From Hydractinia symbiolongicarpus (Eukaryota; Cnidaria; Hydrozoa; Anthoathecata; Hydractiniidae): a DNA stretch of 64,000 bases. The stretch spans positions 21,325,650-21,389,649 of the forward strand of contig NC_079887.1 of the NCBI RefSeq assembly GCF_029227915.1. Direction: 5' to 3'. The notes beneath the pieces are model-generated. The model searched no databases and was not told where the DNA came from. It saw only the letters and a program-made list of their open reading frames with translations. The position numbers and the translations under genes are program-made. How positions within the stretch are numbered: position 1 is the stretch's first letter; each line of letters begins with the position of its first letter. Below are positions 54,016-64,000 of the stretch, piece by piece.

Positions 54016-56995
54016 ATGCTTTTAGCAACAATGAACCGTCATAAGAAAGTGCGTCAACCTGCATCGAAAAACATTAAATGCGCTCAAAATATCATGAAAG
54101 TCAGGTTTGAGAAAAAACACAAATCTAGGAAAGCATACTTTGTTGTTGGAGATAACGTTTCTGTCCGCATTCCACTAAAGGATAGGACAAGCACAGACCT
54201 ACTTCGTTTGCCATGCGTGGTTATTGAAGTAACAGGTGAAAAAATGAAATACTATAAACTTTTATCTGAGTTTGGGGTGCTGAATTGTACCTTCAGAGCT
54301 GGTGACTTGGAAAAGTATGAAGGTCACTTTGACATAAATGTGGAAGAAGCAGAAAATAAGTGTATTTCTCTGCGAAGTGCAAGCATTATGACAAACAGTA
54401 GAAACATCACAAAGACAGCCTCAAGGTAAAAAAGTTATATAACTACTTTGTTTTGTACTTAAGTTTCATGCTGTTTACACGACAATCCTCAGCAAAACAA
54501 GTATAAAACAAGTTGCTAAAAGACAATAAATATTTTTAGGGGCATGTGCCGCACGTCTTGCCTCATAGGGACATTCACAACATTAAAAAACACATGTCCT
54601 GTTGACACATGGCTAGCATTATTGAAAGTGGTACTATGCTGTTCGTCTAGCATGGAAGAACAAACACAAAAGGCCTGTGGAGAAAAAACAAAAAGGCTAT
54701 TTGATTTCATTGATCAAAACAAGTATTTAGAAGTCAAACTTCAAGTAGCCAATGACCATAATATTGCTCCACTGAATAACACCATAAATTTTTTTAGAGA
54801 TAAACATTTTTTAATAAAAACCTACTTAGGACCAAACATACAGCATCTAATCCAATCAACCTGTGACAGTCCATTTTGTCCACAGGCATTCGCAGAAACA
54901 AACCAAAGTGAAATCCCAACTATTAACTTCAATAATCATGATGATACAGAATGGGTTGCACCAATTATCTTTACATCTGAAGTACAATCATGGTTTATCA
55001 CTAGAAATACTTCCAAGTGTGGAAAAAGATTGGCTAAGTCAACTGAAGAGGAGAAATACATGTTTTGGGATGAAAACAAAACAAATAAGTAAAAAAAAGT
55101 ATGTTGATTAACATCCATTTCTGTACAAAAAACCTCTAAGTAATAATCTTACAGATATAAATAAATTAAATTGGATTTTATAACTTTTTAGCTCGTGGTA
55201 TAATGGTTCAAAAACATCTGGAGATCGAATTTTTCGTCAGGTTCCAGCGTTGTTGCCAATTAATGTTGAAACTGCCATGTATGACAGAAGAATTGACACT
55301 AGTTCAATACTAAAAGATTTAATTTTAGACATCCATGATATTTCATGCAGGTTAGAACATTTTATAGTTGGAAGATATATCATTCAAAACCTTATTAAAA
55401 GAGCATACAACTTTTTAAAAATGTATACTTTAGTTTTAGGTTAATTGGACTTTTACTTTGGAATGCCTAACATTACACTGCTATGGCTTTATACAATGAT
55501 ACATGGCATTTATATGATGGTATAAAATCACCTAACTTTTTACCATGTACTGAACATTTTGAAGCAATATACAGACCAACATACTGTCTATATGGTAATG
55601 GTATATATATAAATGTCATAAAATATCTGTTGAAAATTATTTTCTGTTTTATATCTTTATATTGTTTGAGATATATATAAATCTTTTTTATTCTTCAGCA
55701 TTGACAAATTCACATTCTGAAACACAAAAGCTACAAGAACCCAATACTAATGGTGTAGATGATTGCTCTGATACAGATATGCTTAAAGCTGCAATGATTT
55801 TGCAAACACTTTCAGCAGAGACTCGAGGTAGGAAAATGTAAAGTTACCTAACTATAAATTATAAAAATCACAAATGTATACAACTATATTTATTATATGT
55901 TTTTAGTATATGAAGACACAACACCTCTAGTACAAGACAAACCAGTGGATATTGTTGAAAGTGAAGCAAATACAGGTAAAACATTGTAAACAAAATTGCC
56001 TATTCAGTGACATGGTATAGCAATATCTGCATTAATGTATATGTATTTCTATTCATTTGTAGGTACACTACAAGCTTACTGTGACATGGATGAACATAAC
56101 AAGCGTAAAATGCTGTTATCTTGGTTTGTTGGATCCAAGAATGCCTCCCTTATTGTTAGCGAAAGTGAAGAACCAGATACTACAATGCTTCCTAAATCTG
56201 CAAGAAACCTTCCCGACTCTATTCGCGACTCAATCATAGCAACTAATATTTTAAAAAAATTTGCGAAACCAGAATTTATTTTGCACATTGATAACTTAGT
56301 AGCACAAAAGCAGAGAAGTAAACAATCAATGGAAATGTGGGATATGCCAAAAAAATATTGGGAATGAACGATGCATTGCATGTGACAGATGCTTAATGTG
56401 GAATCATTTTCGTTGTACGAAACTAAAAAAAAAGCCACACAGCAACTGGTTTTGCACAATATGCATAGAGGACGTGGGTAAGTTAACGTAATACATTTTT
56501 TAAAAATATATACTCAATCCATGTTTTACTGGTTTTAAAATTTGGTACAAATTATTTTAAATTATATTATCCATTGCAGCTGATCTTGGATTGAGTTAAG
56601 TGATTATCTCATGTTATGTAATTATAGCTCCTTCAGACAATTCAGATGACGAGAATCCTAAGACAGAAGAATGGAACAGGGTGCTTGGGAATCTGAACAA
56701 GAATGGCATTTTAAAAACAATTGTAAGAAAATCGCTAAATCCCCGATTAAATCCACTGCTTGCACATAAATCTGGCGGAGCGTATCAGGTGGCTGCTAAC
56801 ATGGAGAAGCTGAAAACAGACGACCCAGAATTGGCTAAGCAATTGGATAATTTCCTCAAAAGTTCATACAGCTCAGAATGGTCTGAATTCTGCCACAAAT
56901 TCATAAAAACAAACTTTCCAGACACATTACCATTTGGGAAAAAATATTGTGATACACTATTATATATAGTTGTTAAACTTTTTTCATTGCTATGA
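54016..56995 (+). pseudogene. Multi-exon transposon gene: integrase C-terminal-like, cysteine-protease-like, PHD finger
   Basis: First visible exon 54025-54426: NIKCAQNIMKVRFEKKHKSR, VGDNVSVRIPLKDRTSTDLL and RLPCVVIEVTGEKMKYYKLL, resembling the region after the integrase core of Ginger/KRBA2-type proteins. Exon 54541-55090 begins GMCRTSCLIGTFTTLKNTCP with CPVDTWLALLKVV, and exon 55191-55350 has SWYNGSKTSGDRIFRQVPAL. The next exon has HYTAMALYNDTWHLYDGI. Cys of NTCPVDTW plus His and Asp of HYT...YDG look like a papain-fold (ubiquitin-protease-like) catalytic set. Exons to 56367 are acidic. A PHD finger follows in a shifted frame (WKCGICQKNIGNERCIACDR, WNHFRC, WFCTIC), and a helical end to 56995. 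TAA at 55468 and a frameshift near 56325 break it. Family naming is tentative; no integrase core is seen upstream. Confidence 0.45.
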
Positions 56996-56999
56996 ACAA

Positions 57000-57490
57000 T
57001 GAGCTAGCTATCTAAACTAGACAGATTAATTTGACAAGTCTTGCATCCTTTGTTTTCTTCTCTTTTTGTTCTTTTAGCTATTACATCTTTGTTACTTTCT
57101 GGCAAAAGTCCTATAATAAATTCAATGAGTGTTTTGTTTGCCCCCCAAATGTGATGTCATTATCCTGCCACAAGAATAAATTTTGGCTAACTAGCTAGCT
57201 GTAGCATATGCCCTTATAACTTGTAGTAGCTAATTTAAAAAAAATGCTTACAAAGTTGTTCTTTCTGAAGAAAAGGTTTATTATGAAGGTTCTTTATCCA
57301 TTTGACTACCCCAATCCCCCAGCTAGCCAAGGTGCATATCTTTAATTTCTTTTGTACTGAGATAAAGTTTCATATCAAACGTACCTGATATAATATGTCA
57401 GCTTTTTAAATTAGGAAAAAAATTCAACAGTTTATGGTATTGTAGAACTTATATAGTCTAAAATTTTACTTGTTCAATGGCCTTCTCCAC
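57000..57490. other. Interval without recognised gene
   Basis: AT-rich flank between the PHD-containing gene and the DIRS element. No coding or repeat signal recognised. Confidence 0.4.
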
Positions 57491-57494
57491 GCGT

Positions 57495-57632
57495 TCTAAG
57501 ATTGGGCATGTGCGTCAGAAGATTGGATGGGCCCGTCTTAAGACCGGTCGCCAATTTGTCACTGTCCAAAGATTGGCCAGGCCAGTCTTAAGACAGGGCG
57601 CGTTCCAAGATTGGGCAGAACAGTTATACCGT
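57495..57632. repeat. Local degenerate repeats (AAGATTGG and GTCTTAAGAC words)
   Basis: AAGATTGG occurs four times (about 57499, 57519, 57570, 57607) and the palindrome GTCTTAAGAC twice (about 57534 and 57585), in two loose units of about 50 bases just outside the DIRS left repeat. Possible cis-acting element or leftover of another transposon. Confidence 0.45.
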
Positions 57633-57651
57633 TCCATACCGACAAGAAACC

Positions 57652-60600
57652 AGATTTTATTTCATAAAATTTCCGTCGATATAATGCTGAGTCATCCAAC
57701 CCTATAGCGCTAGAATAAGCGCGGCCCTGCGGGCCCCACATATCCTCTTTTTCCAACCTTCGCTAGCGAAGAAAGACGTACCTTGTTTTGTTTACTAAAG
57801 GAAAAGGTATTTTATCTTTTATTATCCTAGCTAAACTAGAATTCTTGATAGAGTTAGCTTATAAAAGCAACTCTCCTAATACTCATTGACATATGTGATG
57901 AGTCATTTTGTGGTTAAAACATTTCTCGGGATGTGAAAACAAAGTTTTCTCTTATCTTCAGATTTTCAAAAATGGCTACCAATGTTACCGAGAATGAACC
58001 TACCAATGTTACTGAGAACGAACCTGTTTGTACTGGGACAGAAATTAACGCCAGTCAATCAGAGAAAGCATCCAGGAAGAGGGAAAACTCCCTTCCTGGG
58101 ACAAGGGGATTATTGCCCACCTTTAAAGAAATTTGAGGTGGTTCCCTCAGAAAGAGAGTATAGTTATAATTTTACAGAAGATCAAAGAGACTATATTGTT
58201 AAACATTTTGCAACGTATATTAGTGATCATGATTTAAAATCTTGTATTTTAAATAAAAGTCCTGTCCCAGAGAATGTACCTGGCCCATCAAACTTGGACA
58301 GCTATCTGAGAGCATTGCTGGAGGAAAAGACCAAGTCCCCAGTTGTTGCAGAGGACAAGTCGAGTCAAAAAGTCCAACAAAAAAAAACTGATGTTTTAGG
58401 GCCCTTGTCTAAAATATGGTCATTAATGCAAAGGGCATTATCAGCTCAACCAGGTGAAATAGAAGTAGCTCTGGAGGAAGTGAATGAACTGGTAGAACAG
58501 TCGATTTTGCTGTTGGGACAAGCGAACAATGCGGTGACATATTTGCGTCGTGTTCGTGTTTTATCTGCTCTCATGAAAGATACGAAAAGTAAACAATTGC
58601 TAAAAGAAAAATCTTCATTGCTTTCCAACATGGGAGAGGATCTATTTGGAGAAAAATTTCGGGATGACTGGTGCTTAAGCATGAAAACTAAGCAGAAGTG
58701 CCAGGAGCTTTTGAAAAAGGAATTCAAAGGAAGTTATACTCCCTTTCGTGGAGGCTCTCTCAACCGTGGAAGAGGTTCGAGAGGGCGTGCATATTTTGTC
58801 AGAAAAGACTACGGTTCTTCCAGTACAACAACCAGTTCCAACTCAGGAGGTAAGAATACTTTCAGTTTACAATTCACACCTGCCAGAAATAATGCAAGTG
58901 AGTATAAACCATGTACATCCTCTAATAAGGTCCATGTTTTCAAACATAATTCCAAGAGTACTATTAGCAGGAAGGTTACAACATTTTGCAAAGAATTGGG
59001 AGAAATTGACACAAGATCAAAATATTCTGTCTGTAGTAAAGGGTATGTGATCCCATTCCTTTCTGTACCTCAGCAAAATCAAAAACCTCTGACTCCTCAT
59101 ATAAGTCAAGAGGCAAGGTTACTGCTGAACAACGAAGTATTAAGCATGGTACAAAAAGGAGCTATTCACAAAGTGAGTCATGTACCAAACCAATTTCTGA
59201 GCAACATGTTTGTGATACCAAAAAAGGACGGTGGAAATCGTCCGATAATAAACCTGAAACATTTGAACAGCTTCATACCATATTCCCATTTCAAGATGGA
59301 AAGTTTAGGGCTTCTCAGGGATCTGCTACAACAAAACGACTTTATGTGCAAAATAGACCTGAAGGACGCATACTTCTGCATACCAATAAGCAGTCAATCG
59401 AGAAGGTTTCTCCGGTTTCTTTGGGAGGGAAGCCTTTACGAGTTCCTCTGCCTGTGTTTTGGTCTGGGCCCAGCACCTTTGATCTTCACAAAACTAATGA
59501 AGATTCCAATATCTCTTCTTCGAAGAATAATGGTGCGAATGGTAGTGTTTTTGGACGACATGTTACTGATGGCAAAAACTTTGGAGTCCATGCGGGTAGC
59601 AAAGGAAACATTGATTTTTCTGTTACAAAATTTAGGTTACATAATAAATCAGAAAAAATCTCAGTTGACACCAGTGCAGAAAATAGAATTTCTGGGACTT
59701 GTCATAGATTCGCAAAAGATGACCTTGTCTTTGCCACAGGACAAAATGATACAAATTGTAAAAAAGTGTACTCATTTGATTGCAAATCCGGTAACCAATA
59801 TCTTGGAATTGACAAAACTGATAGGGAAACTAACTTTCACCACTCAAGCAGTTCTTCCAGGAAAGCTGCAGCATCGGTATCTGCAGTTTCAGCAAATAGA
59901 GCAAAGCGGATTACACAATCTAAACAGACGCTTCCATGAAAGGCTGGGGGGCAGCTTGTCAAGGAATTTCCACAGGGGGGAAATGGTCAGTACAAGAAAG
60001 GGAATACCATATCAATGTGCTAGAACTTTTGGCGGTAAAATTAGCCCTGAAAACTTTTCTGAAAAAGCAGATCATAATTACTGCGGAATATCTTCCCAGC
60101 AGTTTGAATGTAGTAGCGGACTGGGAGTCACGCAACAATACGGATCCGAGCGATTGGCAATTGGATCAAACAGTGTTTGCAAGACTTATAACAATCAGAC
60201 AAAAGCCAGAGATAGATCTTTTTGCGTCCCGTCTAAATCATCAGTTGGAGACTTACATGTCCTGGCGTCCGGATCCAAACAGTGTGGGGACGGATGCCAT
60301 GCAACAGGAGTGGGGGGAACTGTACGGGTATGCCTTCCCTCCATTTTGCTTGATTCCAAAAATTCTAAAGAAAGTTGCCCAAGAAGGCACAGTCCTTCTT
60401 TTATTAGCACCAGCTTGGCAAAGTCAACCGTTGTATTCTACACTACTGGAAATGTCAATTCAAAGTCCAGTACTTCTTCCCAAGCACCCTCAGTTATTGA
60501 CGAATTCTCAGGGTCAGATACACCCTCTAGTCAAACACAATCAATTAAGACTAGCGGCCTGGACTGTTTCAGGGAATACTTGGCTTCAGAAGGATTATCG

Positions 60601-62030
60601 TCGAAAGCTACAGAGCTTATCACAAATTCCAGACGCAAAGGGTCAATTTCTAATTACCAATCGGCCTGGCGTAAGTGGTCTGGCTGGTGTATGCAACAAC
60701 AAGCTGATCCTGTTCGATGTGATGTAAATGTAATTGCAAACTATTTAGCTATGTTATTTCATCAAGGTTATGAATATAGCACAATTAATGGTCATAGGTC
60801 AGCTATTTCCGCTTACCATGAACCAATAAATTCTGTCAATGTGGGGGAACATCCTAGAATTTGTTCTTTGATGACAGGTGTATTCAATTTGAGACCCACT
60901 AAACCACGTTTCACATTTATTTGGGATGTGTAAGTAGTGATTGATTATTTCAATACACTCCCAATTAATAACAGCTTATCTACAAAAGTTTTGTCTCACA
61001 AATTAGCGATGTTGTTAGCACTGACTTCTGCTTCAAGGTGATCAGAAATTTGTTACTTGAATATTAATCACATGGTTAAGTCCGAAGACAGTTATGTATT
61101 TACATTTGATAAGATAACCAAAACCAGGAAGAAAGGCTCTTCCGCTCCATTTCTCGAATTCAATAAGTTTGAGAGTAATTCAAAATTGTGTGTTGTGAAT
61201 GCTATTGAGTGTTATATTACAAGAACTCACAAGTGGCGAAAAAATGATGAACATTCACAGTTGCTTTTGAGCACATTGCATCCCCATCAGGCTGTGGTAC
61301 CATCCACAGGCGCAGGATGGATGAAGTCAATCTTGAAGGAAGCGGGAATTGATACTGATTCATTTTCCGCGCATTCTACAAGATCTGCCTCCACTTCAAA
61401 AGCAAAGGCAATGGGTCTTTCAACTGCGGATATTTTGAAACGGGGAAAGTGGTCTGGTATAACAACTTGGCAGAAACATTATCATAAGACTGTCAGACCT
61501 GTTTCACAAGTATTTCAAGAGACAATAGGACTGGGTAGCGCTTTGAACTGAGGATATGTGGGGCCCGCAGGGCCGCGCTTATTCTAGCGCTATAGGGTTG
61601 GATGACTCAGCATTATATCGACGGAAATTTGATGAAATAAAATTACTAAATTACGTAAGGCCGCGTAGCGGCCGCAATGTAATTTGGATTTTATAAATAA
61701 AATTGAAGTACGATATAATGCTGTCCCGCCCATACCCTACCCAGTGTTTATTGGATGTATTTACTTAGTATTTTCTCGAAATCGTGGTTATTGCGGTGGC
61801 TATCGAGGTGGATTACCGTGGATCGTACCGTGGATCAAATTAATGTTTAAATTATTCTTTTTCAGTGAAATATCACGTGTGCATTTTACATTATTTAGTA
61901 TTTTATTTTCGATTGTACCCTCCGGTTTCTTACTTATTCTAGCGCTATAGGGTTGGATGACTCAGCATTATATCGTACTTCATTTTTATTTATAAAATCC
62001 AAATTACGGCCTTACGTAATTTAGTAATTG
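57652..62030. mobile_element. DIRS-type tyrosine-recombinase retroelement with inverted ends
   Basis: The left repeat (57652-57752, containing GAGTCATCCAACCCTATAGC and GGCCCTGCGGGCC) is found inverted at 61546-61640, directly after the tyrosine recombinase. A further inverted pair flanks the 3' end: 61640-61728 against 61965-62030 (AATTACTAAATTACGTAAGG and its complement). A partial third copy of the first repeat lies at 61935-61976. Inverted termini plus an internal complementary region are the DIRS signature, as are the gag, RT, RNase H and YR order inside. Confidence 0.85.
57973..61551 (+). pseudogene. DIRS gag, reverse transcriptase, RNase H and tyrosine recombinase
   Basis: Gag-like start MATNVTENEPTNVTENEPV shifts frame near 58095 into FLGQGDYCPPLKKFE. 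A Gly/Arg-rich end (RGGSLNRGRGSRGRAYF) follows near 58750. RT: LLNNEVLSMVQKGAIHKVSH, FVIPKKDGGNRPIINLKHLN, CKIDLKDAYFCIPIS, LCFGLGPAPLIFTKLMK and FLDDMLLMAK (active site), in frame 1. RNase H, in frame 2 from 59936: KGWGAACQGISTGGKW and NVLELLAVKLALKTFLKK. It lacks about 45 central residues before IITAEYLPSSLNVVADWESR. YR, again frame 1: SISNYQSAWRKWSGWCMQQQ, LAMLLALTSASR, SAHSTRSASTSKAKAMGLS (His-x2-Arg), GKWSGITTWQKHYHKT (Tyr). Stops at 60931 and 61039 interrupt the YR, the latter right after its first catalytic Arg. Not functional. Confidence 0.88.
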
Positions 62031-62037
62031 TTGAGTA

Positions 62038-62462
62038 TTAGAAATAATCGTGTAGCAAAACGATTTACTCAAGCGGTTTAACACAAGGCGAATTAGGAAC
62101 TGCATAATTAAGTGAATAGAATCAATATATGAGGCATGCATAGCGGTCATCTATGTTTGTTAGCAAGCAAAATATTATACTCAACAGCGCAATTAAAAAG
62201 AAATTTTTATATCAGTTTACATATCTCTGAGGTCTTTTTTAACAATCTGAGTAGATGTTCTTTCCCTTCCAGTTATAAATCATGAATCTTAAAGGCATTT
62301 GTTTTTTATAACAAGTGAAAACGTTTTCCGTGTTTTGATTTAAAGTTTGAGTATTTAATTTTTGAATAATTACTCTAGGCGCTCATTTGGACTGAAAATT
62401 ATTTGGTCACGGAGTGCTTTTTATAAATTTGGAGAATGAGCATTCTTATACACTTGAGATAA
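62038..62462. repeat. Repeat R, copy without Kolobok (empty site)
   Basis: A continuous copy of the repeat whose halves flank the Kolobok at 36795-37085 and 46350-46560, in the opposite orientation. The joint reads GAGGTCTTTTTTAACAATC with a single TTAA at 62239-62242. No coding content. R itself may be a small non-autonomous transposon, but its ends are not clear. Confidence 0.8.
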
Positions 62463-64000
62463 GTATCCAAAAAGTACGTATCATATTAACAACATCAAAA
62501 CCAGTACACAGGATGCATCATGCCTGACCCCCAATGCAGGGTCTTAAAATCAATCAGTTAAAGTGCAAGGGGTTTCTGTTCAGAATCAGTAAACACCTGT
62601 TTTCGTCGACTTGGTTTCCCTAATAAGCCTTTACGTTCCCTATTAAAATCCCTAACTTTTACCTCCATGAGTGCTTCTTTTTACATCTGGATGTCTCGAA
62701 ATTCTACCACTTGGGTTGAGACTAAAAAGGCCCCAATAATTCCTGAAGTTTCTTCTGTTTCAAATATGGAATGTAAGAAATCAAAAACCCCTGAGAAATC
62801 TTCCGCAAATCACACAAAACTTGCTACAAGGTCTTCCAAAACAACAGTCGCATTGCCATCTAACCCTGATTTTAGGAATAGCGGTCTAAAAAACTTGGGA
62901 AACACATGTTATGCAAACTCCATCTTACAATGTTTTTATAACCTTCCAAAAGTTAAAGAAGCCATTTCTGTCAGAAAAACAACCTCAAAGTTAGGCGAAG
63001 CATTTGTAGGTGTTCTTTAAAGTTTTGCTGTTTCTAGAAGTCCAATGATCCCTCCCATTTTTTGCGTGCTATGAAACATCATATCTCAGCTGCGAAGGGA
63101 AGTGCATTTAATATTTTTGCTCAGCACGACCTACCCGAGGTTCTTGAATATCTCCTACCTGGTCTGTCATTAGACTTTCCATTTCTTGGAAGTCTTTTTA
63201 GTATTAACATCAAGACATCAACCACTTATAATTCGTGTCATATTACCAGCTCCTCAGAAGTTATAGCACCATGCATCCAACTTTCTCTGCACCCTACGTT
63301 ACAATCTTCCTTAGATAATTTCTTTGAAAGCAAGGAGTTGTCAGACAGCAATGCCTACTTCTGCCATGTTTGCAACGCTCATCAAACGGCTCTAGTTGAA
63401 AAAGAGGTAGTGTCGTGCGGTTCCCATCTCATTTTACAGCTAAAACGTTTTGCCAGTGTCAACGGCCTTGTGTCAAAAATTGCCTCTTGTATTACTGCTT
63501 ACCCTGCTACCCTTTCCATACCTTTAACCGTAGATAGAAAAGTGAAATTTCGTTAAAATTTTCAATTAAGGGCTATTATCAACAATTGCGGCAACTTATA
63601 TAATGGTCACTACACAACCATAGCCTTCGACCAAATGGTTCACAGGTGGATACATTGCAACGATAGAGCAGTAATTTTCTGTGATGACCGCCTTATTAAC
63701 AGTCACGAGTCATATGTTTTCTTTTTAGAAGAGCTGAGGTAAGAATATTTTAACCAGAATGAGTCAGCAAGGGGGGCTTGGCTACACTCAGTCTTGTCTT
63801 TGGAGAGTGACGACTCCACTTTACCCCAGTCAAAAATAAAAACAAAATCAAATAAAAATTAAGTTAGGAAGGGGTTTGATCACACATGATCTTGTCTTTG
63901 GAGAGTAACGACTCCACTTATTACCTGAGTTAAAAACAAAGAATAGCACAGTTGAACAGAAAGTGGTCAAAGTTTACTTTAGGAAGATAGGGATGTCTAG
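62462..64000 (+). mobile_element. REL-USP LINE copy 4, runs off the window
   Basis: A plus-strand copy almost identical to 28600-30170, including the upstream part (AAAAGTACGTATCATATTAA), ORF and 3' UTR with two GACTCCACTT modules near 63815 and 63910. It starts at the same point as copy 3 and is cut by the window edge. It shares the AGTTTACTTTAGGAAGATAG block and then departs in the last 9 bases. Confidence 0.8.
62580..63741 (+). pseudogene. LINE REL tail fused to USP peptidase domain (copy 4)
   Basis: The REL end ARGFCSES, then FPNKPLRFLLKSLTFTSMSA and SFYIWMSRNSTTW, is followed in the same open frame (62667-63020) by a linker rich in Lys/Ser/Thr. The USP Cys box SGLKNLGNTCYANSILQCF comes next at about 62880-62935. 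This single frame proves that REL and USP are one protein. Downstream: FAQHDLPEVLEYLLPG, the Zn pairs (TYNSC, decayed, and YFCHVC), CGSHLILQLKRFA, then GNLYNGHYTTIAFDQ and HRWIHCNDRAVIFC. Stops at 63018 and 63554 and a frameshift near 63050 break it. Compared with copy 3, the Cys box is intact here and the later frame is damaged, so the two copies complement each other as evidence for the full domain. Confidence 0.82.

Noticed and set aside
59346-59939. A 197-codon plus-strand frame overlapping the DIRS RT
   Set aside because: Shadow frame of the RT, which is in another frame with clear RT motifs (FLDDM).

Overview
This looks like an AT-rich animal nuclear genome window, most likely from a cnidarian and perhaps a hydrozoan. 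The evidence is spliceosomal introns throughout, a tRNA-derived SINE, and a mixture of Kolobok, P, ISL2EU-like, Harbinger, DIRS, BEL and R2/CRE-type LINE sequences that I associate with cnidarian genomes. The taxon is an inference. I see no convincing single-copy host gene. The 64 kb is a nest of transposable elements, most of them broken by stops or frameshifts.

Layout. 1-9.1 kb: minus-strand pieces of an R2/CRE-type LINE (reverse transcriptase, 3' end, and two REL-USP segments), with Helitron-like, integrase-like and pogo-like remnants. 9.1-19.8 kb: a P-superfamily element (THAP exon, P transposase, convergent C2H2 gene) that split one LINE copy; its large intron holds an uncharacterised transposon gene. 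19.8-21.3 kb: the upstream half of the split LINE (RT, Zn knuckle, start of the REL nuclease). 23-28.4 kb: CR1-like LINE remnant, a SINE with an (ATCT)n tail, a 2.9 kb element with GACGTC-rich inverted ends, and a BEL/Pao integrase remnant. 28.4-30.2 kb: another REL-USP LINE copy. 30.4-36.0 kb: a RecQ-like helicase gene facing a DUF6589-like gene. 37.1-46.3 kb: a Kolobok element flanked by TTAA, carrying a THAP transposase and a convergent intact gene for a P2X7 ballast-like protein; a hAT element with an apparently complete transposase gene sits in its transposase exon. 46.6-50.7 kb: an ISL2EU-like element (YqaJ nuclease plus THAP protein). 50.7-53.9 kb: a DDE remnant and an almost intact Harbinger element. 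54-57 kb: a gene with an integrase C-terminal-like region, a possible cysteine protease fold and a PHD finger. 57.6-62.0 kb: a DIRS-type tyrosine-recombinase retroelement. 62.0-64 kb: a repeat containing the empty site of the Kolobok insertion, then a fourth REL-USP LINE copy.

The two most interesting signals are (i) a LINE lineage in which a ubiquitin-specific protease (USP) domain is fused downstream of the restriction-like endonuclease, seen in four copies, and (ii) a P2X7 ballast-type zinc domain gene carried as a passenger inside a TTAA-flanked Kolobok transposon. Several DNA transposons here share one layout: a transposase or nuclease gene entering from one end and a second, convergent gene entering from the other.
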